A stretch of 64,000 nt of DNA from CAIVVT01 sp963757265 (GCA_963757265.1 CAVWRA010000006.1:2976001-3040000), one strand, 5' to 3'. Shown: positions 1 through 8,693, numbered from the stretch's first letter. The notes: generated by a model from the sequence alone, not told the origin. A program made the numbers and translations.

Positions 1-1
1 C

Positions 2-280
2 AAGGTGCGGCCCTCGCCCATGACCTTTTTCCGCGTCTCCACCGACGACGTGCTGGGCGAAGTGCGCGGCTACGTCGGCGAAGGCCGCTTCACCGACGAT
101 CCATTGAACACCTTCGGCGGAGCCGGCGTGGTCGAGATCCCGAACATGCAGCACTTGCTGCATTTCATCTGCGAAAACGGCTTTGAACACCACGTCGCCG
201 CCAACATGAGCTTGTGCGCCGACGCGGTGGAAGAAGCCTGCGACAAGTACCTGCGCTGGGAGATCTACCGGCACTCTTAG
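2..280 (+). CDS. L-fucose/arabinose isomerase-family protein, C-terminal fragment
   Basis: This reading frame enters from the left edge, so only the last 92 or so residues are seen. The tail contains FGGAGVVEIPNM, then GFEHHVAANMS, an AVEEACDKYL segment and a final WEIYRH. That arrangement is typical of the C-terminal domain of L-fucose isomerase-like proteins, where the HH pair lies close to the end. The N-terminal half and the metal ligands are outside the window, so the substrate cannot be inferred. Family assignment is from the tail only. Confidence 0.55.
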   Translation, partial: KVRPSPMTFFRVSTDDVLGEVRGYVGEGRFTDDPLNTFGGAGVVEIPNMQHLLHFICENGFEHHVAANMSLCADAVEEACDKYLRWEIYRHS

Positions 281-311
281 TCTGCCGGCGCGGCTCCGGC
301 GGCATCCAGCC

Positions 312-734
312 TTAAGCGCGCTCCTGCGCCGGCTCCAGCTCCGCCTGGAACGCCTCATCCACCGGGACGCGCCAGGCCGTGGCCAGCCGGTTCGTCTCAT
401 TGGCCAGCCCGGCCACGGCCAGCGTCTCGGCGAACATCGCGGGCGTCATCCCTCCAGCCAGCGCCGCGGCGGTGTGCGAATGCAGACAATACTCGCAGCC
501 GTTGGTGGCGCTGACGGCGATGTAAATCAACTGCTTGGTCAGCGGATCGAGCGCGCCCGCCGCCATCACGTTTTTCACCTGCTCCCACACCATGGCCAGC
601 GTCGGCGGGTGGTTGGCCAGCGCTTTCCAGAAGTTGTTGATGAAATCGGATTGACGCGTGGCGCGGATGTCGTCATAGACGGCGCGCACCTCGGGCGGAG
701 CCTCGTCGTACTCGATGAGTCGGTTCATGCTCAT
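312..734 (-). CDS. carboxymuconolactone decarboxylase / AhpD-like family protein
   Basis: A 140-residue protein starting at the ATG complementary to 732-734; a second ATG lies two codons in. It is all-helical with the motif NGCEYCLHSH, the CxxC plus downstream His of AhpD/CMD-fold proteins that act as peroxidase-type reductants or small decarboxylases. The length is normal for single-domain family members. It is the last of three minus-strand genes and is separated by a short gap from the frameshifted isochorismatase-like gene. The fold is clear; a specific peroxidase or decarboxylase function is not. Confidence 0.8.
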   Translation of the reverse strand: MSMNRLIEYDEAPPEVRAVYDDIRATRQSDFINNFWKALANHPPTLAMVWEQVKNVMAAGALDPLTKQLIYIAVSATNGCEYCLHSHTAAALAGGMTPAMFAETLAVAGLANETNRLATAWRVPVDEAFQAELEPAQERA

Positions 735-805
735 GGCGTTATTGTGCCTGACGCCGCCGCCTGTTTCCAGCGTCGCCTGGCTCCCGCGACGCCGGCCGCG
801 CAGCG

Positions 806-1376
806 TCAGGCCGGCCGCAGCGCCTCCAGCACCGTCCTGGTATCCACCACCGTCGCAAACTCGCCGTGCAGGACGGCGAGCGACATGCGGTGAATCTCCT
901 CGGCCGTGTAGTGCGTCCCGTCCGGCCCCGTGAGGTCGAAGGCGGCGACAGCGTCGGCGGGCAGGTACACCTCGAAGCCCAGGTTCCCCGCCATGCGCGT
1001 CGAAGTCGAGATGCAATACGGCGTGGTGAGGCCGGCGATCACCAGCGTTTGCACGCCGCGCTGGCGCAGCGTGGCTTCGAGCTGCGTGCCGATGAACGCG
1101 CTGTTGACGTTCTTCTGGAACAGCGGCTCGCCGTCGAGCGGGCGGGCGAACTCCTTCAATGCGCAGCCCGGGAAGCGCGGGTTCAGCGGCGAATCCTCGA
1201 GCGTTCAACAGGTGCTGCACGTGGAACACCGCCAGGGAGCGGGCGCGCCACGCGGCCAGCAGCTCCGCGATCCGCGCCTCGGCATCGGGGTTGTTGCGCG
1301 TTCCCCATTTCGGATCGTCGAAGCCCTTCTGGACGTCGATCAGGATCAATCCCGCGTTCTGCGGCAGGGTCATCAT
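806..1376 (-). CDS. isochorismatase-family cysteine hydrolase, frameshifted
   Basis: The N-terminal part (start at 1376) contains GLILIDVQKGFDD with the catalytic Asp and runs to FHVQHLL. The C-terminal part, in another frame, contains the family lysine (FQKNVNSAF), the cis-peptide/catalytic region LVIAGLTTPYCISTS with the Cys, and ends at 806. Between them, near 1204-1208, reading on in the second frame gives TLEDSPLNPRFPGCALKEFARP, the expected continuation. The gene therefore appears intact except for one extra base. As written neither half would be active. Substrate unknown; related enzymes hydrolyse nicotinamide, isochorismate or similar small molecules. Whether the shift is a real mutation or a read error cannot be told here. 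Confidence 0.75.
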
Positions 1377-1453
1377 TGCGTGGAGTCCTCGCTTGCTCGT
1401 TTTCCGATGCGCCTTCCGCTGATGCCACGGCCCGCCAACAGCGCCGCCGCGGC

Positions 1454-2404
1454 TCAGGCGTGAATCAGGCTGAACGCCTTCTTCATTGACGCGATGGTCG
1501 TCTGCAGGGCCTGGTCCGGCGGCATCGCCCGCAGCGCCGCGTTGAACGGCTCGCAGCGCGCCGGCGCGTCGCAGCCCAGCGCGTTCAGCGTGTTGAGGAA
1601 TCCGGCCAGGTCGATAACGCCCGTGGCGCAGGGCAACTCGCGTTTGCCGTCCTGCAACTCGTCCAGCGGCGTATTCAGCGGCGCGTCGTTCATGTCGATG
1701 CTGACGATGTCCTTGTTCGTGAGCGTCTTCAGATCCGCCAACGTGCCGCCCGACGTGTACCAGTGCCACGAGTCCAGCACGATCCCGACGTTCGGCCGGC
1801 CCATCGCCGCGAACAGCTCCTTCATCTCGGGCATGGTGTGGATGAAGGAGTAGCGGCTGGAGGTCCACAGCGTCTTAGGCGCGACGAACTCGATCCCCAG
1901 CCGGCAGCCATGATCGCCCAGCACGCCCGCCGCCTGGCCCAGCCTCTGCGAATGCAGCTTGAAATTCTCGAGATAAGTCAGCGTGGCGTGGGCCGGCATG
2001 ATCCACGTCCCGACCCGCGTCACGCCGGCGCGCTGGAGCGCCGCGGCGGTGGCCGGCAAGGCCCGCAGGCCGCTCTGAAACTCCTCTTCGCTCTTTCTGA
2101 ACTCGACCGGCAGCCCAGCCTGGGCCCACACGATGCCCTTTTGCTTCATGCGTTCCAGGAATCGCTCGACGTCGGCCGGCGGCGCCGACGCGAGCCAGCC
2201 CGCGTCGGCCTCGATCGCCTCGAAGCCGTACTGGGCGGCGTAGTCCAGCGCTTGCGCCATCGTCGCCTGCACGCCGATCGCGCCGCAGGAGAGATAGATT
2301 CTCATCTTCGTATTCGGCTTGTCATTCGCTCGTCCCAGCGCGGAGGCCGCGCCGGCCGCGACCAGCGGCAGGCTCCCGAGCATCGTCCGTCGTGTGATAT
2401 TCAT
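1454..2404 (-). CDS. Tat-exported sugar phosphate isomerase/epimerase-like TIM-barrel protein
   Basis: A 316-residue protein starting at MNITRRTMLGSLPLVAAGAA. The twin-arginine signal (RRTML followed by a hydrophobic stretch) predicts export folded by the Tat system. The mature part fits the xylose-isomerase-like TIM barrel (AP endonuclease 2 superfamily): LSCGAIGV near the start, FEAIEADAG, GIEFVAPK with an acidic metal-ligand candidate, and GIVLDSWHWYTSG with DxWH. Such proteins bind a divalent metal and act on sugars or inositols; the substrate is not evident. It is transcribed divergently from the histidine kinase at 2519, with a 114-bp spacer containing TATAGT on the plus strand. Confidence 0.75.
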   Translation of the reverse strand: MNITRRTMLGSLPLVAAGAASALGRANDKPNTKMRIYLSCGAIGVQATMAQALDYAAQYGFEAIEADAGWLASAPPADVERFLERMKQKGIVWAQAGLPVEFRKSEEEFQSGLRALPATAAALQRAGVTRVGTWIMPAHATLTYLENFKLHSQRLGQAAGVLGDHGCRLGIEFVAPKTLWTSSRYSFIHTMPEMKELFAAMGRPNVGIVLDSWHWYTSGGTLADLKTLTNKDIVSIDMNDAPLNTPLDELQDGKRELPCATGVIDLAGFLNTLNALGCDAPARCEPFNAALRAMPPDQALQTTIASMKKAFSLIHA

Positions 2405-2518
2405 GGCGCCACTCCCCGCTGGAGAGTCTATCGCAGACGCGCGGGTCTTGCGCCCGGCCGCTCTCCAGGGGGCATTTTCCATGCTGCCCGGCGCAGCCTG
2501 TATAGTGGCGGCAGAGCC

Positions 2519-4366
2519 ATGCCACGCCGCGTTCCAGATGGGGCCGTCTACGCCGCCATCGGCTGCTTCTCGGCCGTGGCGGCGATCCTCGTCTCCTTCA
2601 CGTCGCTGGGCATCCAGTTCGACAACAACGTCGGCGACTGGCTTTCGCGCCTGCATCCGCTGCGCGCGCCCGCGCGCCAGGCCGCCGTGCTGGCCTTCGA
2701 CGAGCGCACGCTGATGGAGTACGGCGGCATTCGCGATCTGCGCCGCACGCTCGGCCGCGCGCTGGAGCGGCTGGCCGATGCACAACCCGCCGCGGTGGCC
2801 GTCGATATCACGCTGGCCGAGCCGGGCGACCCGGCCGCCGACGCCGCTCTGGAACGCGTTTTCGCGCGCCTGCCGCACCTGGTTCTGGCGTGCGAAATGA
2901 CGCCCGACGGCAAGCTGTGGCAGGACCCGCCGCGCGGCTTTGTCACGCCCGGCGTGGCGCTGGGCCACGTCAACGCGCTGCCCGGCCCTTACGATGCCAT
3001 CAACCGCCGCATCGCACTGGAGCGCGTGGCGGGGCGCGTGCGGCGCTTCGCCATGTCGCTCGAGGCGCTTCGGCTGGCGACGAATGCGCGCGTCATCGAC
3101 AGTTCGCCGACCGATCTCATCGTCGGCCCCATCGTGATCGACTCGCGTTGGGACGAGGGCCGCCCGTTGCGCATCCACTATCGCGACCCGTCTCTAATCC
3201 CCCACGTCTCCGTCCGCGACTTATTGCACGACGCTTCCGCCGCGCGGCGCCTGGCCGGGCGCGTGGTCTTCACCGGCGTGACGGCGCAGTCGGCCTCCGA
3301 TCGTCTTTTTACACCACTTTCGACCGACGTCCCGCTGGCCGGCGTGGAGATCCACGCGCAGGCCTTCGAGACGATGATCGGGGGCGACTTCCTCGAGGAC
3401 GCGCCGTTGCTGTGGCCCGTTCTGCTGGCCCTTTTCGGCGCCGCCGCGATCGCGCTGATCTTCGCCGTGGCGTCGCCGCGCTGGGCCTACGCCTGCGGCG
3501 CGGTCGTGGTCGTGCAACTGTGCCTGGCGCCGTGGCTGGCGTTCCGCGCGAACATCGTCCTGAGCGCCGCCGCGCCCGTGGCCGCGGGGTGGCTGACGTT
3601 CGTGGGCGCATTCTCGTATCGCTTTTTCATCGTCGGGCGCCGCCTGGAGACGTCGGAACAGACCTCGCAGCGCTACCAGAACGCCTTCCGTTTCGTGGCC
3701 CACGAGTTGCGCACGCCGCTGACCGCCATTCAGGGCTCGGGCGAATTGCTGACGCGCTACAATCTGCCGGAAGAGAAGCGCCGCCAGATCGCCGGCACGA
3801 TTCAGAGCGAGTCGCGGCGGCTGGCGAAGATGATCACGACGTTCCTCGACGTCGAGAAACTGACCGCCGGCCAGATGGAACTGCGGCGCGAGGAGATCGC
3901 GCTGGACCCGCTCATCTCCACCGTGGTGGAGCGCGCCCGCCCGCTGGCCGAGCGCAAGCAGATCGCCCTGCGCGCCGAGGCGAGCGCCGGCCTGGCCGTC
4001 TCCGGCGACCGCGAATTGCTGGAGTACGCCCTTTACAACCTGGTCACCAACGCCATCAAGTACTCACCGCCGGACAAGAAAGTGCACGTCGCCGCGACGC
4101 CCGGCCACGACAGCGTGAAGATCACCGTGCGCGACCAGGGCATCGGCATGGACGAGGACGACCTGAAGCGCCTGTTCACGCGCTTCTTCCGCTCCCAGCG
4201 CGCCGTCGCCACCGGCGAAACCGGCACCGGCATCGGCCTGGCGATCGTCGATCAGATCGTCACCCAGCACGGCGGACGCATCGAAGTGCTCAGCCGCCCC
4301 GGAGAGGGTTCGGCGTTTACTGTCGTCCTGCCGACGCGGCGCGAAGACGTTCCTAGGCAAGGATAG
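2519..4366 (+). CDS. CHASE2-domain sensor histidine kinase
   Basis: A 615-residue membrane kinase; ATG at 2519 (MPRRVPDG). One N-terminal transmembrane helix (about residues 9-30) leads into an extracytoplasmic CHASE2-like region (AVLAFDERTLMEYGGI and AAVAVDITLAEP are typical), followed by three helices at about 300-380. The cytoplasmic part has a HisKA H-box FRFVAHELRTPLTAI with the phospho-acceptor His near residue 395, the N-box LYNLVTNAIKYS, G1 DQGIGM and G2 TGTGIGLAI, so the catalytic core is complete. No response regulator follows directly. The nearest one, at 5836, lies beyond a two-gene nuclease module. The ligand is unknown. Confidence 0.88.
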   Translation: MPRRVPDGAVYAAIGCFSAVAAILVSFTSLGIQFDNNVGDWLSRLHPLRAPARQAAVLAFDERTLMEYGGIRDLRRTLGRALERLADAQPAAVAVDITLAEPGDPAADAALERVFARLPHLVLACEMTPDGKLWQDPPRGFVTPGVALGHVNALPGPYDAINRRIALERVAGRVRRFAMSLEALRLATNARVIDSSPTDLIVGPIVIDSRWDEGRPLRIHYRDPSLIPHVSVRDLLHDASAARRLAGRVVFTGVTAQSASDRLFTPLSTDVPLAGVEIHAQAFETMIGGDFLEDAPLLWPVLLALFGAAAIALIFAVASPRWAYACGAVVVVQLCLAPWLAFRANIVLSAAAPVAAGWLTFVGAFSYRFFIVGRRLETSEQTSQRYQNAFRFVAHELRTPLTAIQGSGELLTRYNLPEEKRRQIAGTIQSESRRLAKMITTFLDVEKLTAGQMELRREEIALDPLISTVVERARPLAERKQIALRAEASAGLAVSGDRELLEYALYNLVTNAIKYSPPDKKVHVAATPGHDSVKITVRDQGIGMDEDDLKRLFTRFFRSQRAVATGETGTGIGLAIVDQIVTQHGGRIEVLSRPGEGSAFTVVLPTRREDVPRQG

Positions 4367-4457
4367 AAACCAAGCCTGTCGTGAGGTAGGCTGCCGACAA
4401 GACCACGCATAAGAGGCTTCCCAACCTTCCGCAGAAGTGTTATGCTCTGGTCGCGCC

Positions 4458-5150
4458 ATGAAACGGCCTAACGTGTTCGGCCCTTCCCTGAAGAAGCTTG
4501 CCACGGCGTGGAGCCGGGCCCAGGATGAGCAGGCACGCGCGGACCAGGAGATGGAGCGTGCCTTCCAATCCACAGTCGATCCGTACCTCCGAGAAGTCTC
4601 GTCGCTGATTGCCGCCGGTCGTTGGCATCCGGTCGGCTGGAATGTTTTCGATGTGCTAGGCCGGACCTGGCGCGAAGACGCATATTCAGACGCCCTCGCG
4701 TGGTTGTTCAACCCTCGGGAAGCCCATGGAATGGGGATAATCCCATTGGAGGCATTCCTCCAGGAGGCATGCGGGCAAAGGACGCCAAATCAGGATGTCA
4801 TCGAAGTCAAAGCCCGCAAACGGTTGACAGAGGACGCAACTATCGACGTTCAAGTCCAAGGGCGAGGTTGGTGGTTGGGTGTCGAGAACAAGGCCAATTC
4901 GCTGGAGCGCGACGGGCAGACCATCAAGTACGAGGCGTTTTATGAGCGATTCCGGGAAGCAGGCGACAAGGTCTTCCTTGTCTTCTTGACAATCGATGGG
5001 GTCAGGGCTCAATCAGACAAGTTCCGCTCAATGACATATCGCAGACTCAGGAGAGTTCTAGAGGCACTTGAGCCCGAGACGGAAGCCGCTCGGATAATCA
5101 TCGAGCATTTTGTTCAGCATATTCTGTCAGACCTGGAGGTTTCACTATGA
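4458..5150 (+). CDS. PD-(D/E)XK nuclease superfamily protein
   Basis: A 230-residue protein from ATG 4458; an in-frame GTG at 4437 is an alternative. The region IDVQVQGRGWWLGVENKANS gives the PD-(D/E)XK core: an Asp on the first strand (IDV) and E-x-K on the second (VENK). It is preceded by WREDAYSDALAWLFNP, where E/D residues often complete the site. This pattern resembles the PDDEXK_4 group (PF14281), found in restriction-like or defence-associated nucleases. It overlaps the next gene by an ATGA, so the two are translationally coupled. Its wording and base composition look less GC-rich than the flanking kinase and regulator genes, suggesting later acquisition. Confidence 0.72.
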   Translation: MKRPNVFGPSLKKLATAWSRAQDEQARADQEMERAFQSTVDPYLREVSSLIAAGRWHPVGWNVFDVLGRTWREDAYSDALAWLFNPREAHGMGIIPLEAFLQEACGQRTPNQDVIEVKARKRLTEDATIDVQVQGRGWWLGVENKANSLERDGQTIKYEAFYERFREAGDKVFLVFLTIDGVRAQSDKFRSMTYRRLRRVLEALEPETEAARIIIEHFVQHILSDLEVSL

Positions 5151-5782
5151 AGGCTAGAAGTCTTCCGCCCAACCTGAAAGCGATCCTGGCTAACGTTAAT
5201 GCGGTTCGTGCGGTCAACAGTTACTTAACTGGCGATGGATTTGCAAAGGACGCGCAGGTCCTACACGGAATGATCCGAGACGACGCTCAAGGAAGCCTTC
5301 CTGTTCTGCGGGAGTGGGAATACGAACTCCAGGACGGGACCTATGCCTATTGGCACCCCGCCGAGTGGAACGTGACGAAAGACGATTACATTGCGGTTGG
5401 GGTTGCCACACCAGATCCCATAGGCGCAGGTTACGATGATCAGGATCCGTTTGCATTTCTTTATGTGCCGCCCGATTGGAGTACGGGCAGGAAGAAGGCT
5501 TTGGACGACCGCCTGCTGTCGCTCCAAAACAAGGGCGCGAAGTACAAGCACTACCAAGACTCAAAGCACAAGGGCGACGATTTTCTAGCGGAGTTCCCTG
5601 TCTGGATCGCCGTTCCATACGAGGACTTCAATCGGCCCGAAGGCGATTTCGATCTCGACGGTTTTGTGACGGCATTCGCAAGAGCCCTCGGCGTTATGCT
5701 GGACCTCAAGCCTGAGATTGACTCCATGATCCATTCGAAGGCGAAGAAGCCCACCGCCAAGTCGAGGAAGAAGATCAGGTAG
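5147..5782 (+). CDS. hypothetical protein coupled to the PD-(D/E)XK nuclease
   Basis: A 211-residue protein overlapping the upstream nuclease by four bases. I do not recognise a family. It is soluble, rich in Trp, Tyr and Asp (EWEYELQDGTYAYWHPAEW is notable), has a middle section VGVATPDPIGAGYDDQDPFAFLYVPPDW, and ends in a strongly basic tail KAKKPTAKSRKKIR that could bind nucleic acid. There is no signal peptide or membrane segment. Its coupling to the nuclease gene and similar base composition suggest that the two products act together, but nothing in the sequence gives its role. Confidence 0.6.
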   Translation: MKARSLPPNLKAILANVNAVRAVNSYLTGDGFAKDAQVLHGMIRDDAQGSLPVLREWEYELQDGTYAYWHPAEWNVTKDDYIAVGVATPDPIGAGYDDQDPFAFLYVPPDWSTGRKKALDDRLLSLQNKGAKYKHYQDSKHKGDDFLAEFPVWIAVPYEDFNRPEGDFDLDGFVTAFARALGVMLDLKPEIDSMIHSKAKKPTAKSRKKIR

Positions 5783-5835
5783 GCAGCCCGAGCTTGAACC
5801 CGCGTCAGTCCCCGGAACGGATAGACTAATAACCG

Positions 5836-7159
5836 ATGACCTCGATCCTTCTGGTGGAGGACGACGATTCCGTTCGCCAGACCGTTGCCACGTTCCTGGA
5901 GCTCGAAGGCTACGCCGTGGAGGCCGTGTCTTCGACGCGCGAAGCTTTCGAAAAGCTCGCCGGGCGGAGTTTCCCCGTGGTGGTCTCGGATATCTACATC
6001 GACGACCGAACCGGCCTCGACATCCTGGGCGCGGCCCGCGCCGCCGATCCACGCTGCGCCGTCATTTTGATGTCGGCGCGCGGATCCATGGAAACGGTCA
6101 TGGCGGGCACCCGCGGGGGCGCATTCGACTACCTCGCCAAACCTTTCGAAATGGACGATTTGCTGGAGATCATCCAGCGCGCCGTCCCGGCCGAGTCCAA
6201 CGGGCCAGCCCGACGACGACGAGGTCGATGCGGAAGAGCCTTTGGACACCGGCATGATCGGCTCATCCCCCTCGATGGTCGAAATCTATAAAACGATTTC
6301 GCGCGTCGCGCCCACCGACGCGCTGGTGCTGATCGAGGGTGAAACCGGGACCGGCAAGGAGCTGATCGCGCTGGAGCTGCACAAGAATTCCCCGCGCGCC
6401 GCCAGGCCTTTCGTGCCGGTCGATTGCGCCTCGCTGGCGCCGACGTTGATCGAAAGCGAGCTATTCGGCGCCATGAAGGGCGCCTACACCGGAGCGCACC
6501 AGGACCGCGTGGGCGTCTTCGAGGCGGCCAGCGGCGGCACGGTTTTCCTGGACGAGGTCGGCGAGGTGGATCTGAATTTCCAGCTCAAGCTGCTGCGCTT
6601 TCTGCAGGAGAAAGAGGTCCGCCCACTGGGCTCCAGCCGGCCGCGCAAGGTCGACGTGCGGATCGTCGCCGCCACCAACAAGAACCTGCCCAAGATGGTC
6701 GAGGAAGGCAAGTTCCGCGAGGACCTGTGGTACCGCCTCAACGTGGTCCGCATCCAGATTCCCCCGCTGCGCGAGCGTCCCGGCGATGTGCCGCTGCTGG
6801 CCGGCGCCTTCCTCAAGCGTTATAACGAACGCTACCGCCTGGACACGCGCCTGACCGAAAGCGGGCTGCGCGCGCTGTGCGAAACCACCTGGCCGGGCAA
6901 CGTCCGGCAGCTCCAGCACCTCGTCGAGCGCCTGGTTATTCTCGCCCCGGCCGGCCGTATCACGGACGATGCCGTCGCCGACGCGTTGCGTTCCTCCCGC
7001 ACCAGCGCCGATTCGGGTGAGACGCTGGCCGTGGCCGAAGCCGACCAGATCCGCAAGATTCTGGCCGCCACCAATGGCAATAAGAGCCGGGCGGCGCGCA
7101 TCCTGGGCATCGAGCGCAAGACTTTGTACCGCAAGCTCGAGCGGATGGAGCTCGCCTGA
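5836..7159 (+). CDS. NtrC-family sigma-54 response regulator, frameshifted between receiver and AAA+ domain
   Basis: The receiver (from ATG 5836) has LLVEDDDS, VVSDIYIDD with the phospho-acceptor Asp, LMSARGS and LAKPF. In another frame a sigma-54 AAA+ domain has Walker A GETGTGKELIA, GAMKGAYTGA (a GAFTGA loop with Tyr for Phe), Walker B GGTVFLDEVGE and a C-terminal Fis-type HTH ending KTLYRKLERMELA. Reading back in the second frame from 6242 gives an acidic linker (QPDDDEVDAEEPLD) that would join the receiver if one base near 6203-6212 were removed. It is probably one gene of about 441 residues, broken here. Without the repair, the receiver would end at 6291 and the AAA+ part would have to start at a TTG (6242) or ATG (6254). 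It is the likely partner of the CHASE2 kinase. Confidence 0.85.
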
Positions 7160-7307
7160 GGACCCGGGCGGCCGCGCGTCTCACTTGCAACTCATTGATG
7201 TTATTATAAAAGATTTTCTGTCAATGCGCCCCAAAGGAGCATAGAATAAAGCTGCTCGGTATCGAAGGACTGTTGCGTTCAACCCGTTCCCAGGGAGGTA
7301 CGATGCT

Positions 7308-7457
7308 ATGTTCGAAACCCTCGACGAGCATATGAAGCACGACGACGAGCAGACCAGCACCAAGGGTGAGCGGATCATGAAGTGGGTTCTGATCGCCGTG
7401 GTTTCCATCGCGCTGTTCGGCGGACTCATTTGGGGCGTCCACTTCTTCAGCAGCTAA
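7308..7457 (+). CDS. small single-pass membrane protein (49 aa)
   Basis: A short gene that normal length cut-offs miss. ATG 7308 is preceded by an excellent Shine-Dalgarno sequence (GGGAGGT, 7293-7299). The product starts MFETLDEHMKHDDEQTS, a charged cytoplasmic-type head, followed by MKWVLIAVVSIALFGGLIWG, one transmembrane helix, and a short tail HFFSS. A strong terminator follows 29 bases downstream, so this looks like a monocistronic unit. No family recognised. Confidence 0.65.
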   Translation: MFETLDEHMKHDDEQTSTKGERIMKWVLIAVVSIALFGGLIWGVHFFSS

Positions 7458-7485
7458 CCACCGGTAAATCAACGTCAAATAGGTA

Positions 7486-7515
7486 GAGGGGCGTCCGGGG
7501 ACGCCCCTCTTTTGC
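7486..7515 (+). terminator. rho-independent terminator after the small membrane protein gene
   Basis: GAGGGGCGTCC and GGACGCCCCTC form a perfect 11-bp GC-rich stem (7486-7496 with 7499-7509) with a minimal loop, followed by TTTTGCTTGTT. The T tract is on the plus-strand side, so it mainly ends transcription of the 7308 gene; the converging minus-strand gene at 7554 may also use the hairpin. Confidence 0.85.
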
Positions 7516-7553
7516 TTGTTCCGCTAGTTTTTGCCGGCCTGCCGATGGGCGCC

Positions 7554-8048
7554 TTAATATGCTCCCGCCGGGAGCGGCTCCGCCGGTCCGAGGCGCTGCA
7601 TCACCGCCAGCACCTGTTGAACGTATTCTTTCCGTGGGTTGTAAGTCCACAGAATCTCGTTCAGGGTTCCTTTACCCTTGTAAAGGTAGGAATTCCTTAG
7701 ACGGGCTGCAACCTTGTAGATGCCTTCCCGAGTGGTCCGGAAACGCACCTTGCAGTTACCCCATCCGAAGATGTTGTTGTTACGCGCCTGCTTGCCGCCG
7801 CCGCTCTCTACCAGAGAGAGACTCGGCAGAAGGCGCCAGTCCAATCCGTTCTGGTCCGCCGCCGTCAGGAAGTCCTGGGTGAATTCATGTGCCGGAGAGT
7901 TGTTCCTCAGGAAAAACTCCTTGATCATGATCCACCGGGCATCCGCTTGTGCGATCAATTTGACATGCACTGGATCGGGATCGGCGAGGGCCGGCACTGC
8001 CAGCAGGCCCGCCGCCACCACCAAACCACGTGAAATAGATTTCGTCAT
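7554..8048 (-). CDS. secreted glucosaminidase/lysozyme-like protein
   Basis: A 164-residue protein with a signal peptide (MTKSISRGLVVAAGLLAVPALA, cut probably after ALA). The mature part contains DWRLLPSLSLVESGGGKQA, with a Glu in the position of the catalytic acid of lysozyme-fold glucosaminidases, then NNIFGWGNCKVRF and a TYNPRKEYVQQVLAVM tail. This layout matches the small mannosyl-glycoprotein endo-beta-N-acetylglucosaminidase-like family that cuts peptidoglycan. It is expected in the periplasm. It stands alone and converges on the 7308 gene. Confidence 0.7.
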   Translation of the reverse strand: MTKSISRGLVVAAGLLAVPALADPDPVHVKLIAQADARWIMIKEFFLRNNSPAHEFTQDFLTAADQNGLDWRLLPSLSLVESGGGKQARNNNIFGWGNCKVRFRTTREGIYKVAARLRNSYLYKGKGTLNEILWTYNPRKEYVQQVLAVMQRLGPAEPLPAGAY

Positions 8049-8396
8049 GCGTGAACCGCATACCTCCGTGTCTCTAGTTCTTATCGGGGGAATCTGAGTT
8101 GACGGCCCGTCTTTCGAGATCCGCCACGGATGAATGGGGTCGCCGGGATTGCGGCCGCCGGCCGACTTGGCCGGACGTCCTGCCCCCGCTACCCCTCTGG
8201 GCAGGGATTACAGAACAAGCATGAAAGTAATGGTAGCATAACTCCGGCTTCTAAAAACGCTCCTTAATCTAAACCAGAATAAACGGCGAAGAAGCACGCC
8301 GCCGCCGGCGCCCTTGGAATCGGACCTCTCGCGGACCGTGCTTGTGATAACGTGAGAGTTTCCGAATACTATAAGCGAAGTCCGACTGGAGGCCGC
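8049..8396. other. 348-bp divergent intergenic region with GC-rich hairpins
   Basis: Lies between the divergent genes at 7554-8048 and 8397-8693 and must hold both promoters. Several self-complementary stretches are visible, for example GGCCGCCGGCCGACTTGGCC near 8152-8171 and paired CTGCCC/GGGCAG around 8179-8203. I compared the minus-strand leader by eye with c-di-AMP, c-di-GMP and cobalamin riboswitch consensus features and found no convincing match. An AT-richer stretch at 8221-8280 may contain promoter elements. No gene seen. Confidence 0.4.
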
Positions 8397-8693
8397 ATGG
8401 ATGCCCTGGGCATGATTGAAACGAAGGGCCTGACCGGCGCGATTGAAGCTGCCGATGCGATGGTGAAAACGGCCAACGTCACACTGACCGGCAAGGAGTA
8501 CGTCGGCGCAGCCTATGTGATGGTGACCTGTCGGGGCGACGTCGGAGCCGTCAAGGCCGCCACGGACGCCGGAGCCGCTGCCGCCCGCCGGGTCGGGGAA
8601 CTCATCTCGGTGCATGTGATCCCCAATCCGCACAACGACGTCGAGAAGGTCCTTCCCGGACAGAAGAAGAACGACAAACCGGCTCACGGATGA
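8397..8693 (+). CDS. BMC-domain hexameric shell protein (PduA/EutM/CcmK type)
   Basis: A 98-residue single BMC-domain protein. ATG 8397 is preceded by GGAGG at 8388-8392. It begins MDALGMIETKGLTGAIEAADAM, the standard opening of hexameric BMC-H proteins, contains VTCRGDVGAVKAATDAGA and ends its core with ISVHVIPNPHNDVEKVLPG. Such proteins tile into the facets of bacterial microcompartments. No pentamer (EutN/CcmL) gene, trimer shell gene or signature enzyme lies next to it, so either the rest of the locus is elsewhere or this is a satellite copy. The only likely partner is the next gene. Confidence 0.93.
   Translation: MDALGMIETKGLTGAIEAADAMVKTANVTLTGKEYVGAAYVMVTCRGDVGAVKAATDAGAAAARRVGELISVHVIPNPHNDVEKVLPGQKKNDKPAHG

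Noticed and set aside
312..1868. 518-codon minus-strand open frame across three genes
   Set aside because: It is a read-through of the AhpD-like gene frame into the first half of the frameshifted isochorismatase-like gene and beyond; no single family covers it.
2890..4356. Long open frame overlapping the histidine kinase in another frame
   Set aside because: Arg/Ala/Pro-rich shadow caused by high GC; the kinase frame carries all domain motifs.
8049..8230. Minus-strand leader of the glucosaminidase-like gene as a c-di-AMP (ydaO), c-di-GMP or cobalamin riboswitch
   Set aside because: Cell-wall hydrolase genes often have ydaO switches and some short strings look similar, but the conserved blocks are not present in the right order when compared by eye. 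A covariance-model search would decide.
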